Below are positions 19,329-27,974 of a stretch of DNA of 64,000 nt, piece after piece. The DNA is from Pseudobutyrivibrio xylanivorans. GTDB taxonomy: Bacteria; Bacillota; Clostridia; Lachnospirales; Lachnospiraceae. Position 1 is the stretch's first letter; each line of letters opens with the position of its first letter. A program made the position numbers and the translations under genes. The notes beneath the pieces are model-generated. The model ran no database searches and had not been told where the DNA came from. It was given only the letters and a program-made list of their open reading frames with translations. Location: the NCBI RefSeq assembly GCF_008935055.1, contig NZ_CP043028.1, positions 1,642,501 through 1,706,500 of the forward strand. The letters run 5' to 3'.

Positions 19329-19362
19329 AAAAAGCAAGTTTTGATACCAAAACTTGCTTTTA
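19329..19362. terminator. Bidirectional terminator after thrH
   Basis: Perfect 10-bp stem GCAAGTTTTG/CAAAACTTGC with an ATAC loop. Minus-strand transcripts leave through T6 and plus-strand transcripts through T4. It lies next to the thrH stop. Confidence 0.88.
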
Positions 19363-19365
19363 CGT

Positions 19366-19968
19366 CTATTGTTGGGAACTAACTATTGCATTGTATAAAT
19401 CATTATATTCTTCAAATGCAGGATATTGTGGATAATCCCTCTTAATAGCATCTGTTGTTCTGAATAAGAAGCCCGCCTTTGAAGCTTCAATCATTGCAAG
19501 GTCATTAAAGCTATCTCCGCTTGCAATTGTCTCGAAACCGCAGGACTGAAGCGCTCTTACTGTGGTGAGCTTACTCTTTTCACAACGCATCTTATATCCT
19601 GTAATCTCTCCATTTTCTCCAACAACAAGTTCGTTGCAGAAGATAGTAGGCATGCCAAGCTTTTCCATAAGAGGTCCAGCAAACTGTGCAAATGTATCAC
19701 TAATTATGACAACCTGACCATTAGCTCTGAGTTTATCTAAGAATTCCTTTGCTCCTGGGAGCGGGTCAATGGTTGCTATAGTATCCTGAATCTCTTTAAG
19801 ACCTAGACCATGCTCTTTTAATATACCGATACGGTAATTCATAAGCTTGTCATAGTCCGGCTCATCTCTGGTTGTTTTCTTAAGCTCTGGGATTCCACTC
19901 GCTTCAGCAAATGCAATCCAAATTTCTGGAACAAGTACACCTTCTAAATCTAAGCAAGTAATATACAT
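19366..19968 (-). CDS. thrH: Bifunctional phosphoserine phosphatase/homoserine phosphotransferase ThrH
   Basis: HAD-superfamily phosphatase of 200 residues. The first motif CLDLEGVLVPEIW carries the nucleophile Asp and the Glu variant typical of ThrH. VIISDTFAQFAGPLMEKLGMPT is motif II. AIASGDSFNDLAMIEAS-like sequence (TIASGDSFNDLAMI) is motif IV. ThrH of Pseudomonas can make phosphohomoserine or dephosphorylate phosphoserine. The adjacent hom gene supports a threonine role. The start at 19968 is chosen for its AGGAGAGATGTT site; a longer reading begins inside the hairpin repeat. Confidence 0.9.
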   Translation of the reverse strand: MYITCLDLEGVLVPEIWIAFAEASGIPELKKTTRDEPDYDKLMNYRIGILKEHGLGLKEIQDTIATIDPLPGAKEFLDKLRANGQVVIISDTFAQFAGPLMEKLGMPTIFCNELVVGENGEITGYKMRCEKSKLTTVRALQSCGFETIASGDSFNDLAMIEASKAGFLFRTTDAIKRDYPQYPAFEEYNDLYNAIVSSQQ

Positions 19969-19987
19969 AACATCTCTCCTATAGTAC

Positions 19988-20070
19988 GCAGTTACAGCAA
20001 CAAGCATTAGCTATCTCCGTTCAGCATGGAAAGCTTGACTTGAGATATCTATAAGCTTGATGCCTACCGC
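19988..20070 (+). repeat. Dispersed hairpin repeat, copy C
   Basis: An 83-nt variant: GTTACAGC...CAAGCATTAG on the left, AAGCTTGATGCCTAC on the right, inner stem TATCTC/GAGATA replacing the TATTAC/GTAATA of copy A. Same layout with different paired bases. It ends 19 nt before the thrH start and follows the hom gene. Confidence 0.85.
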
Positions 20071-20117
20071 TCATTTAAAAACCTGTATTCATTAACTAGT
20101 TCATAAATTTTATACGA

Positions 20118-21314
20118 CTAATACATGCGAATTACACTAATGATTCCGCCAAGTGCTGCGCTACGCTCGGCAAATTCTGCTTCAGACATCTCAGCTGTGA
20201 TGAAGCCCACCTCATTATCTAAGTCAAGAGTTGAGTACTCAACCTCTTCAAATTCATTTTCAATATTTGACTGAAGAGCTGATGTTCTTACAAAGAATCT
20301 ATGCTTCTCCTTAGTTGGATTTGCAAGTTCAAGCTTTTCGTCACTCCATCCAAGCTTGATGTATTTACCTGGATTTCGTGCAAGGAATACCATATCTCCA
20401 ACAACAGCGGATGCTGTAGGAAGCGCCCCAGCGCCTGCACCATAGTACATAGACTCACCAAGCATGTTTCCCCTTACCGATACAGCATTCATAACACCCG
20501 AAACATGATAAAGCATGCTATCTGGCTTTACAAGGAAAGGAGCAACACGACATGCGTATGTATCGCCAACCTTTATACTGTGTGCAATAAGCTTAATGCT
20601 ACGGCCCATAGCCTTGGCATATTTGAAATCTGTCGATGAAATCTTGCTGATACCCTCAGTTGGGATATCATTGAAGTCAACATTTTTACCTGAAACAAGA
20701 GAAGTAAGAATTGCGATTTTTCTGCAGCTATCATGACCTTCAACATCAGCAGTTGGATCCTTCTCAGCATAACCAAGGCTCTGTGCCTCAGCAAGGATTT
20801 CAGCATAGTCGCTTCCGAACTGTTCCATGTTTGTAAGCATATAATTAGTGGTTCCATTACAAATAGCAGACATTTCCTCAATCACATCACCTGTAAGACA
20901 GGCTGTGAGAGTTCTGATAATAGGAATACCTCCGCCAACGGCAGCTTCAAAAACGAAGTTAACATTATTTTTCTCAGCTACCTGCATAAGCTCAGCACCC
21001 TTGTCCGCAACAAGTGCTTTATTGGAAGTTGTGACTGATTTGCCAGCCTCCAACATAGCTTTCACAAAGGTAAATGCAGGCTCGACACCGCCCATAGTCT
21101 CAACAACGATTTTAACATCTTTATCCTTGACTATTTCCTTGTAATCCTTAACAAAAAGTTTCTCGTTTGGGTCACCTGGGAAATCTCTAAGATCAAGAAT
21201 ATATTTAAGCTCAAGTGGCTCACCTATTCTTTCTGCCAAGACATCCTTGTTTGTCTCAAGAACCTTTGCTACGCCGGAACCTATAGTTCCATAACCCATA
21301 ATTGCTGCTTTCAT
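20118..21314 (-). CDS. hom: Homoserine dehydrogenase
   Basis: Reduces aspartate semialdehyde to homoserine for threonine and methionine synthesis. At 398 residues it is the monofunctional form, not fused to aspartokinase. The NAD(P) Rossmann motif GYGTIGSGVAKVL is at residues 7-19. GGGIPIIRTLTACLTGD near 145-161 and NGTTNYML carry the catalytic region, with the signature ADVEGHDSCRK near 205. The C-terminal 70 residues form a short ACT-like regulatory part (HRFFVRT...GIISVIRMY). It lies seven bases after an ACT-domain gene in one operon. Confidence 0.96.
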   Translation of the reverse strand: MKAAIMGYGTIGSGVAKVLETNKDVLAERIGEPLELKYILDLRDFPGDPNEKLFVKDYKEIVKDKDVKIVVETMGGVEPAFTFVKAMLEAGKSVTTSNKALVADKGAELMQVAEKNNVNFVFEAAVGGGIPIIRTLTACLTGDVIEEMSAICNGTTNYMLTNMEQFGSDYAEILAEAQSLGYAEKDPTADVEGHDSCRKIAILTSLVSGKNVDFNDIPTEGISKISSTDFKYAKAMGRSIKLIAHSIKVGDTYACRVAPFLVKPDSMLYHVSGVMNAVSVRGNMLGESMYYGAGAGALPTASAVVGDMVFLARNPGKYIKLGWSDEKLELANPTKEKHRFFVRTSALQSNIENEFEEVEYSTLDLDNEVGFITAEMSEAEFAERSAALGGIISVIRMY

Positions 21315-21321
21315 CCTGTTG

Positions 21322-21765
21322 TCACTCCCTTGCTAAAATTTTTACATAATGAACACCATCAAAGGCCTCGATAGCTGTCACAAGATCAGAAAAATCTCCT
21401 GAATCTTCAAGCACGTCCACCGAAATAGTAAGGGTGGCAAAGCCATTGACTGGAATACTTTGATGTATAGTCAAAATATTCACATGGAAGTGAGCCATCT
21501 CATCTAGTACTCTCGAAAGAATTCCAGGCTCATCCTCCAACTGGATGACCATATTGATTGTCTTTCCCTTTGTATCCTCATGGAACGGGAAAATGTCATC
21601 CTTGTACTTATAAAATGAGCTACGGCTTATGCCAACTATTTCTGTAGCCTCCTGAACTGAGTCACATTTGCCAGTGTCCAAAAGCTTCTTAGCGGCAACA
21701 ACCTTTAGCAATACTTCTGGTACAGCTTTCTCTTTTAAAACAAAATAGGTAGTCTTCTCTGCCAT
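21322..21765 (-). CDS. ACT domain-containing protein (PheB/UPF0735 type)
   Basis: A 147-residue protein with an N-terminal helix-turn-helix-like part (AAKKLLDTGKCDSVQEATEIVGISRSSFYKY, about 24-54) and a C-terminal ACT domain (TINMVIQLEDEPGILSRVLD onward) that should bind an amino acid. Orthologues named PheB or YkdD-like commonly precede hom in Firmicutes. The role is probably sensing an amino acid in the threonine branch; whether it binds DNA is not known. It is the first gene of the operon with hom. Confidence 0.88.
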   Translation of the reverse strand: MAEKTTYFVLKEKAVPEVLLKVVAAKKLLDTGKCDSVQEATEIVGISRSSFYKYKDDIFPFHEDTKGKTINMVIQLEDEPGILSRVLDEMAHFHVNILTIHQSIPVNGFATLTISVDVLEDSGDFSDLVTAIEAFDGVHYVKILARE

Positions 21766-21786
21766 ATCTCCTCCATAAGTGTCTTT

Positions 21787-21851
21787 CGCACAAATACATT
21801 TGTGCGCTTTCAGAAGATGATAACATTAAATACTACCTAATTTCAAGTCAA
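21787..21851 (-). promoter_or_regulatory. Promoter and leader hairpin for the ACT-hom operon
   Basis: Minus strand: TTGACT (21846-21851) and TAATGT (21823-21828) are 17 bp apart; an overlapping pair TTGAAA/TTATCA has the same spacing. The leader contains a perfect hairpin CGCACAAA/TTTGTGCG with loop TGTA (21787-21806) just before the GGAGGAG site, which could affect translation. Confidence 0.65.
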
Positions 21852-21868
21852 ATCATAATATAATTATC

Positions 21869-21985
21869 GCAGCCACCAAGAACTCCTTGTTCCCGCAGGG
21901 CCCCCCTCATACCTTCGCTAGGCAACTTTCCGCTCCGCGGCGCCCTCCTAGCTTGGCATGATACTTCCCTGTTCGCGCTTGCCAA
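21869..21985. repeat. GC-rich nested palindrome between prfB and the ACT gene
   Basis: About 115 bases, far more GC-rich than the surroundings. On the minus strand CAGGG pairs with CCCTG around CATGCC/GGTATG, GCTAGG/CCTAGC and a G/C-rich tip (GGCGCCGCGGAGCGG). It lies after the prfB stop and before the ACT promoter. It has no terminal T-run. It may be another dispersed element or a processing structure. Confidence 0.6.
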
Positions 21986-22025
21986 CACAATTTGGCCGCT
22001 TTTAATTAATTGTATTTATTTACTT

Positions 22026-23163
22026 TTATTCATCTGCGCTGGTGCCGCGGTCTGGGCAGCCGAGAGAAAGCCACTTCAAATACGCATTCATAAATGGAGT
22101 TAGCTTACCATCAAGGACAGCATCTGCATTACCTGATTCCTCACCAGTACGAAGGTCCTTGACCATAGTGTAAGGTTGGAGAACGTAAGAGCGGATCTGA
22201 TTTCCCCAACCGATTTCTGAGACCTCTCCACGAATTCCACTAGCTTTAGCAGCGTTTTCCTCCTGCTTCAAAAGAAGAAGCTTGGTTTTCAACATCTGCA
22301 TTGCCTTATCCTTGTTTTGGAACTGGCTTCGCTCATTCTGACAAGTTACCACAATTCCAGTAGGGAAGTGGGTAATACGAATAGCTGAGCTGGTCTTATT
22401 AATATGCTGACCGCCCGCACCAGATGAACGATAAGTATCGATTCTGATATCTTCATCACGTATTTCAACATCAACGTTCTCTTCAATATCAGGCATAACA
22501 TCGCAGCTTGCGAAAGAAGTCTGTCGCTTGCCCTGTGCATTAAATGGCGAAATGCGGACCAAACGGTGAATACCTTTTTCAGATTTCATGTAGCCATAGG
22601 CATTCTCACCATTAACCTGGAATGTAACAGACTTTATACCCGCTTCATCGCCTTCCTGATAATCAAGCTCTTCAACTCCAAAGCCCATATCACCAGCCCA
22701 GCGACTATACATACGATATAGCATCTGAACCCAATCGCAGGCTTCCACACCACCTGCTCCAGAATGAAGAGTAACAATGGCGCTATCACCATCATATTCT
22801 CCTGAAAGGAGAGTCTTCATACGAAGAGTCTCCAAGTCATTTTCAAACTCTTCAATAAGAATTCCAACAGTCTCAACAATTTCTTCATCCTCTTCTTCAT
22901 TGCCAAGATCGATGTAATCCTCTATTTCTTTATATAAATCCTCAAGCTTATCAATTACAGCCACGTCGTCCTTCATGGACTTAAGCTCTTTCATTTTGGC
23001 TGTAGATGCAGTTGCATCCGTCCAAAAGTCTGGAGCTTCCATCTCACGCTCAAGTTCTTCTATGCGTGCTTTCTTGGCTGCGACGTCAAAGTGAATCCCT
23101 CACTTCCGTCATAGAATTTTTTTGCGACGTAAGTCGCTGTTTGAACTGATCAAGTTCTATCAC
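22026..23163 (-). CDS. prfB: Peptide chain release factor 2, programmed +1 frameshift
   Basis: RF2 recognises UAA and UGA stops. The gene is read in two frames: GTG at 23163 (after GAGGTGATTTC) gives 25 codons ending in CTT at 23089-23091, then an in-frame TGA at 23086-23088. Slipping +1 on CTT TGA C continues at GAC (23087-23085) for 353 residues to 22026, 378 in total. An internal AGGG six to ten bases before CTT may act as the stimulatory site. GGQ lies in SSGAGGQHINKTSSAIRITH; the stop-recognition SPF lies in RISPFNAQGKR. The frameshift lets RF2 levels control its own synthesis. Not a pseudogene. Confidence 0.95.
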
Positions 23164-23186
23164 GAAATCACCTCTTTTCATAATCC

Positions 23187-23274
23187 GCCTGTTACGGCTA
23201 CAAGCATTAGAGTCTCTCAGACTCGGCTACAAAAAGCCTCGCTAGAGAGCCCTAATAGCTTGATGCCTACAGGC
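23187..23274 (+). repeat. Dispersed hairpin repeat, copy D
   Basis: An 88-nt variant: arms GCCTGTTACGGC and GCCTACAGGC, then CAAGCATTAG/CTAATAGCTTG and an inner CTCTC/GAGAG with a longer tip. Both the outer arms and the middle stem differ from copy A but remain complementary. It ends 23 nt before the prfB start. Confidence 0.88.
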
Positions 23275-23312
23275 TCATCTATAAACCTAGTTACTTATTA
23301 GTTGATTTTACT

Positions 23313-24605
23313 CTACTTACGTAACACTTCTAACGCTTTTTGGATTTGGTTGTCGAGATCGACGCTGTAGGTGTCGTCTTCACCGCCCATAAACTCGTAT
23401 TCAAGCTCGATGTCTGGCTTGATTCCTTTTCCGTGTATGCACTCTCCACTTGGTGTATAGTAAGTCTGTGTGGTCAGCTTAAGAGCTGAACCGTCTGTAA
23501 GCGGAATAGTCGACTGAACAATTCCCTTTCCAAATGTATTGGTACCGATTATTGTACCATAATCAAAGTCTCGGATGGCACCTGTAAAAATTTCTGCTGC
23601 AGAAGCAGTATTTTCATTAACAAGGACTACCATCGGTATATTCTTTGATGAAGCATCATCTGAACGATAATCCTCTCGCTCTCCAGCTTTATCCATAGTA
23701 TAAACAACGGTTCCATCTGGGAGAAGATAATCAAGCATCTCAACAACAGAGTCCAAGAGACCGCCGCCGTTATTTCTCATATCAAAGATTACTGAAGTCA
23801 TTCCCTGATTTTCCAAATCCTTGTATGCATCCACAAAATCTCTGTATGTATGCTCTGTAAACTGAGATACAACGATATATCCAACATTTCCCTCAAGCAT
23901 CTGATGCTCAACAGTTGGTGTAGCAATCGATGCACGGGTGCAAACTACCGTCTGCTCCTCGCCATCTCTTGAAATAACCAGCTCTACATCTGTTCCTTCT
24001 TCACCGCGTATGTGCTGAACAAAAGTATCTAGCCCTTCATCAGTTGCAAGATTTCCATCTGCTGAAACGATATAATCACCGGCTAAAAGTCCCGCCTTTT
24101 CTGCAGGTGTTCCAGCATAAACCTTTGTTATTGTAACAGCACCTGTCTCGGCATTCTTCTGAAGCAGTGCTCCTATTCCAGCATAATTACCAGTCAAGGT
24201 AGACATTAAATCCTCATACTCCTCGGCAGTATAATACTCAGAATATGGGTCATCAAGGCTTGCAACAACGCCCTTATAAATTCCATTCACAAGGTCATTT
24301 GAATCAACATCCTGATAATAATAGTTCTCTATAATAGAAATAATTGTGCTGAGTTTTGAGCCAGAAGTCTCGCCCTTTTGAAGATTATCAAGAACCTCTT
24401 CAGAAGGTTTTTCCTGCACCATAAACTGACTTCCAAATACACTAAGCAGTGCAACTGCAGATATTATGCCACCAATGATTAGACCAAGAATTGCAGCTAG
24501 AACTACCGGCCATTTCTTTCGATTTGGTGCTGGGGTAGGTACATCCACTACATTTTCAGGAGCATCGTAATAATAAGTGTATTCTTCATTTTCATTGTTT
24601 TGCAT
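23313..24605 (-). CDS. ctpA: S41 family carboxy-terminal processing peptidase
   Basis: Membrane-anchored serine protease (430 residues). A cytoplasmic N-terminus of about 32 residues is followed by one membrane segment (about 33-57), then a PDZ domain (about 140-215) and the S41 core. Catalytic Ser335 is in ENTASAAE and Lys360 in FGKG, 25 residues apart as in known CtpA. The GNAGIGA and RNNGGGLLDS loops are also typical. It lies in the same run as ftsEX and prfB, the order seen in many Firmicutes, which points to processing of an envelope substrate. Confidence 0.95.
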   Translation of the reverse strand: MQNNENEEYTYYYDAPENVVDVPTPAPNRKKWPVVLAAILGLIIGGIISAVALLSVFGSQFMVQEKPSEEVLDNLQKGETSGSKLSTIISIIENYYYQDVDSNDLVNGIYKGVVASLDDPYSEYYTAEEYEDLMSTLTGNYAGIGALLQKNAETGAVTITKVYAGTPAEKAGLLAGDYIVSADGNLATDEGLDTFVQHIRGEEGTDVELVISRDGEEQTVVCTRASIATPTVEHQMLEGNVGYIVVSQFTEHTYRDFVDAYKDLENQGMTSVIFDMRNNGGGLLDSVVEMLDYLLPDGTVVYTMDKAGEREDYRSDDASSKNIPMVVLVNENTASAAEIFTGAIRDFDYGTIIGTNTFGKGIVQSTIPLTDGSALKLTTQTYYTPSGECIHGKGIKPDIELEYEFMGGEDDTYSVDLDNQIQKALEVLRK

Positions 24606-24635
24606 AGCTGATAAGCCTCCTTAAATAAACTAAGA

Positions 24636-24657
24636 AGTGCCTTTAATCCAAGGCACT
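24636..24657 (-). other. Intercistronic hairpin between ftsX and ctpA
   Basis: AGTGCCTT/AAGGCACT with a six-base loop, 30 bases after the ftsX stop. No good T-run follows, so partial termination or RNA protection is more likely than full termination. Confidence 0.5.
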
Positions 24658-24688
24658 CCCTAAAATGTCTTCGCTATTAAAATTTAAA

Positions 24689-25597
24689 CTAAACTCTTAA
24701 ATGCTTATGCAAGGTCACACGAGAACCAACCCAGCCAATACCAATTCCTAAACAAAGAGAAATAGGAACCAATGTCCTAAAAATTGTCTCAACTGGAATG
24801 AATGAAACCATGTTGCTGAGGAAATTAAACTCTGAACTTGCATATTCCACAACCTTTCCATATATAAAGAACAGAAGCACAAGTGGAATAATTGAGCCTA
24901 TCAATCCGATGAAAATACCCTCTACAACGAATGGTGCTCTAACAAATGCATCTTTAGCACCGATAAGCTTCATGATAGCAATTTCTTCTCTTCTGACTGA
25001 GATACCAACCATAACAGTATTGCTGATCAAGAAAACTGATACCGCTAAAAGAAGCGCAACAATTGCCATAGAAACAATTGTAATAGCTTTGTTTACATCT
25101 GTAAGAGTCTTGGCTGCCACCTCTGACTGATTTACCTGGCGAACACCATCAAGTCCTTCAAGGAAAGACACCAGGGTAGGTTGCATCGAAACATCATTAA
25201 GATAAATCTCGTAGTTTGCTGAATTTGCAAGTGGGTTATCATCAGCAAAGCCCGCTGCAAGTTCGGCGTTTCCTCCGAAATACTCTTCCTGATAATCTGC
25301 CCAAGCCTGCTCTGCAGATACATAATTATATTTCGAAACTTCAACTCGCTTTTTAATCTCTTCACCGATTTCGTCAATTCGCTGTTGGGTAATACCCTCA
25401 TCAAAAAAGACAGTTACAGCAACACCCTCTTCTGCAGTCTTTACCATTGACTGAAAGTTGGTACCAAGTGAGTAAAAAATTCCAAACAGGAAAATGCAGG
25501 CTGTCATTGTAGCGATCGATGCAAGCGAGAACATCTTGTTACGCCATACATTTTTCAATCCCTGTCCAATATTGTAAATATGCGTACTAATCTTCAT
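24689..25597 (-). CDS. ftsX: Cell division protein FtsX
   Basis: Integral membrane partner of FtsE (302 residues). It has an N-terminal helix (about 22-45), a large extracytoplasmic loop (about 46-165) and three C-terminal helices. The ALLLAVSVFLISNTVMVGI and RREEIAIMKLIGA segments are family marks. FtsEX transmits cytoplasmic ATP hydrolysis to activate wall hydrolases. The start at 25597 is preferred because GGAGGTGACAACT precedes it; it then overlaps the ftsE end by 11 bases. Confidence 0.95.
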   Translation of the reverse strand: MKISTHIYNIGQGLKNVWRNKMFSLASIATMTACIFLFGIFYSLGTNFQSMVKTAEEGVAVTVFFDEGITQQRIDEIGEEIKKRVEVSKYNYVSAEQAWADYQEEYFGGNAELAAGFADDNPLANSANYEIYLNDVSMQPTLVSFLEGLDGVRQVNQSEVAAKTLTDVNKAITIVSMAIVALLLAVSVFLISNTVMVGISVRREEIAIMKLIGAKDAFVRAPFVVEGIFIGLIGSIIPLVLLFFIYGKVVEYASSEFNFLSNMVSFIPVETIFRTLVPISLCLGIGIGWVGSRVTLHKHLRV

Positions 25598-26267
25598 AGT
25601 TGTCACCTCCAAAGTCGTCAACTACCACGCCCTTTTTGATGGTGATAACTCTTTTATTCATAGCTCTGACAATTTCCATATTATGGGTAACGACAACAAC
25701 AGTGGTACCTCTTTGATTAATCTCTTCCAAGAGACGCATGATTTCCCAAGTGTTATCGCTATCAAGATTTCCAGTAGGCTCGTCAGCAAGAATAATCTTC
25801 GGCTCATTGATAAGAGCACGGGCTATTGCAACTCGCTGCTGTTCTCCTCCGGAAAGCTGACTAGGTCTGGACTTGTACTTTGCAGCAAGACCAACCAATG
25901 ACAGAATAGCTGGAACCTTCTTTTTGATTTCGCGATTCGAAGATTCTACAACCTTCATAGCGAATGCAACATTTTCATAAACATTTCTATCAGGCAGCAG
26001 TCGGAAATTTTGGAAGACTACTCCAACATTCCTTCGATACATAGGAATTTTTTTGTGGGTAACCTTCTTTAAATCCTGACCATTGATATATATCTTGCCC
26101 TTCGAAGGCTCAAGTTCCTTTAAAAGCAATCTAATAAGGGTAGATTTACCCGAACCACTATCTCCAACAACAAAAACAAATTCGCCTGGATCAATGTGAA
26201 TAGTGACATCCTCAAGAGCCGGCTTGCCAGCCTCGTAGGATTTACTAACATGATCTAATCGTATCAA
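25587..26267 (-). CDS. ftsE: Cell division ATP-binding protein FtsE
   Basis: ABC-type ATPase of 226 residues that works with FtsX. Walker [10 protein letters not shown] near residue 36-44, signature [14 protein letters not shown] near 138, Walker [10 protein letters not shown] near 158. The ORF begins with TTG, not ATG; AGAGG seven bases upstream and the family-like N-terminus [11 protein letters not shown] support that start. It follows the CdaR-like regulator by 18 bases, so the operon probably runs cdaR-ftsE-ftsX-ctpA. Confidence 0.95.
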   Translation of the reverse strand: MIRLDHVSKSYEAGKPALEDVTIHIDPGEFVFVVGDSGSGKSTLIRLLLKELEPSKGKIYINGQDLKKVTHKKIPMYRRNVGVVFQNFRLLPDRNVYENVAFAMKVVESSNREIKKKVPAILSLVGLAAKYKSRPSQLSGGEQQRVAIARALINEPKIILADEPTGNLDSDNTWEIMRLLEEINQRGTTVVVVTHNMEIVRAMNKRVITIKKGVVVDDFGGDNYED

Positions 26268-26285
26268 TTCAATACCTCTTTCTAA

Positions 26286-27374
26286 TTAGAACTTTTCACT
26301 TTCCATGTACTTCATGTATTTTACAACCATGAGTGCAATCTTGAAGGTGATTGCATCCTCGAATACACGTAGGTCAAGACCAGTGCTCTTCTCGAGCTTG
26401 TCCAAACGATACACAAGAGTATTTCGGTGGATGTATAGCTGACGAGATGTCTCTGAAACATTCAAGCTGTTCTCAAAGAACTTGCTGATGGTTGTAAGTG
26501 TTTCCTCATCAAAATCGTCAGGTGATTTATTCTCAAAAATTTCAGAAATAAACATTTTGCAAAGTGGAATTGGAAGCTGATAAATCAGACGTCCTATACC
26601 AAGCTGTGAATATGCAATGACATTCTGGTCATTGAAGAAAATCTTGCCAACGTCCATAGCCATTGAAGCCTCCTTGTATGAACGGGAAACCTCTTTTATT
26701 TCTCCGACTATTGTACCATAAGATACACGGACTTTTTTATCGTCTTTATCATGAAAAGCGTCGATAATTACTGCCGCAATTTTGTCTATTTCGTTGTTTG
26801 AATCATTTTCACCCAGTTCTTTAACAACGATAATGTTGCGCTCATCAACCGCAGTAACAAAGTCTTTGTTCTTTCCACCAAAAACAGAGCGTACTCTGTC
26901 GAGTTCATCGCCATCCTTTTCTGGACCAACCTCAACAATCATAACTACTCGTCGTGCAGCGATATCCACATGAAGCTTCTTAGAACGGTTGTAGATATCA
27001 ACCAAAAGAAGATTATCAAGAAGAAGGTTCTTGATAAAGTTATCCTTATCAAAGCGCTCCTTGTAAGCAATCATTAACTCCTGAATTTGGAAAGCAGCAA
27101 TCTTACCAACAGTAGATGCCTCTTCACTATCTCCAACAGCTAAAATAACAAACTCCAACTGTTGGTCATCAAAAACCTTGAAGAAATGACAGCCCAAAGC
27201 AACCTGACTCTCAGCCTCAGATGCAGCAAAGACTGCTACCGAATCCGAATATTGTGTAGTATCGCCAAAAGTGGCTGCACACATAACCCCATCTGAGTCC
27301 ATTACCGCTAAATCTATTTTAGTAAGCTGATGTAATCCCTCTAAAGTATTTTGCATAATTTGATTCGAAATCAT
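26286..27374 (-). CDS. CdaR/PucR-type transcriptional regulator
   Basis: A 362-residue regulator with an N-terminal sensory part (the sugar-diacid-recognition-like region of CdaR), a middle GGDEF-like domain (about 130-260) and a C-terminal PucR-type helix-turn-helix (FFENSLNVSETSRQLYIHRNTLVYRLDKLE, about 308-337). Such proteins normally sense small acids or amino acids. Placed directly before ftsE with an 18-base gap, it may be read as the first gene of the ftsEX operon; its ligand is unknown. RBS AGGAGG precedes the ATG at 27374. Confidence 0.88.
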   Translation of the reverse strand: MISNQIMQNTLEGLHQLTKIDLAVMDSDGVMCAATFGDTTQYSDSVAVFAASEAESQVALGCHFFKVFDDQQLEFVILAVGDSEEASTVGKIAAFQIQELMIAYKERFDKDNFIKNLLLDNLLLVDIYNRSKKLHVDIAARRVVMIVEVGPEKDGDELDRVRSVFGGKNKDFVTAVDERNIIVVKELGENDSNNEIDKIAAVIIDAFHDKDDKKVRVSYGTIVGEIKEVSRSYKEASMAMDVGKIFFNDQNVIAYSQLGIGRLIYQLPIPLCKMFISEIFENKSPDDFDEETLTTISKFFENSLNVSETSRQLYIHRNTLVYRLDKLEKSTGLDLRVFEDAITFKIALMVVKYMKYMESEKF

Positions 27375-27974
27375 ATCGAATACCTCCTGCCTGTCTATGC
27401 AATATCAACAATCAAAAAAGCTCTTTTTGCATACAAATTCACATAATCTATTGCTATTCTAATATAAATAACCAAAAAATGAAATAGTAAACTTACATTT
27501 TATTATGCACATTTACAACTATAATAAAATACTCATGGTTATGGAGCTTTTGTGAAGTGACAAACAATGTGGTTTATTGTCTGATAATACCCACTTTTAT
27601 CAGATATATTTTACTCACTTCCAAAGTCAAGTATTTTTAGCAATTTAACCACTTTTGTCACTTTAAGACAAAACACTTGTTTATAAAAATTGTGGATAAC
27701 TTTTCTAATCCGTTCACAATTATTGTGGATAAAGTGGATAACACGTTTACAAGTCCATTTTTTCGTGTTTAAATTGTGAACATTTGTTGATAAAATATTG
27801 CATTTCCACAGCTTAAGAAATTATATTCATCTTTAACAAAGAGTCTATTTGTGCACAATTATCTAAAAATATCCAATATCTAAAAATATTATTTTCTGAC
27901 AATTCGCATCAATTTCTGCCTTCTACTACAAAAAAGGCACCACCTAAGTGATGCCTAAATATCTAAATATCGGA
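27375..27974. other. 600-bp AT-rich intergenic region with DnaA-box-like sites
   Basis: The largest gap in the window. Boxes matching TTATNCACA: plus strand 27503-27511; minus strand 27691-27699 and 27724-27732 (both perfect TTATCCACA); one-mismatch boxes directly adjoining at 27733-27741 and at 27785-27793. An inverted repeat CTGATAA/TTATCAG lies near 27580-27604. The region is upstream of the cdaR-ftsEX operon; the nlpC terminator is at its right end. Gene orientation does not switch here, so it is unlikely to be the chromosomal origin. Confidence 0.65.
27930..27955 (-). terminator. Terminator after the NlpC/P60 gene
   Basis: Minus strand stem GGCATCAC/GTGGTGCC (one mismatch) with a TTAG loop, followed by six T, 20 bases past the stop codon. 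Confidence 0.85.

Larger units (their letters stand above)
19000..19365. other. 366-bp intergenic region between glpP and thrH
   Basis: Holds the glpP leader fold (19043-19115), the glpP promoter (19136-19164), a plus-strand promoter-like sequence (TTGCCC at 19203, TATAAT at 19225) and the thrH terminator (19329-19362). Promoter and terminator on the plus strand would bound an RNA of about 125 nt with no convincing open frame. Confidence 0.6.

Noticed and set aside
19312..19430. Small plus-strand protein starting at GTG after AAGGAAGG, across the terminator
   Set aside because: It would run through the terminator hairpin and antisense into thrH; no family resemblance.
23086..23088. In-frame stop near the start of prfB taken as a pseudogene or error
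   Set aside because: CTT TGA C and exact continuation in the +1 frame fit the known RF2 frameshift.
27375..27974. The DnaA-box region as the chromosomal origin
   Set aside because: No dnaA, dnaN or rpmH nearby, and genes on both sides run in the same direction; origins normally show a strand switch.
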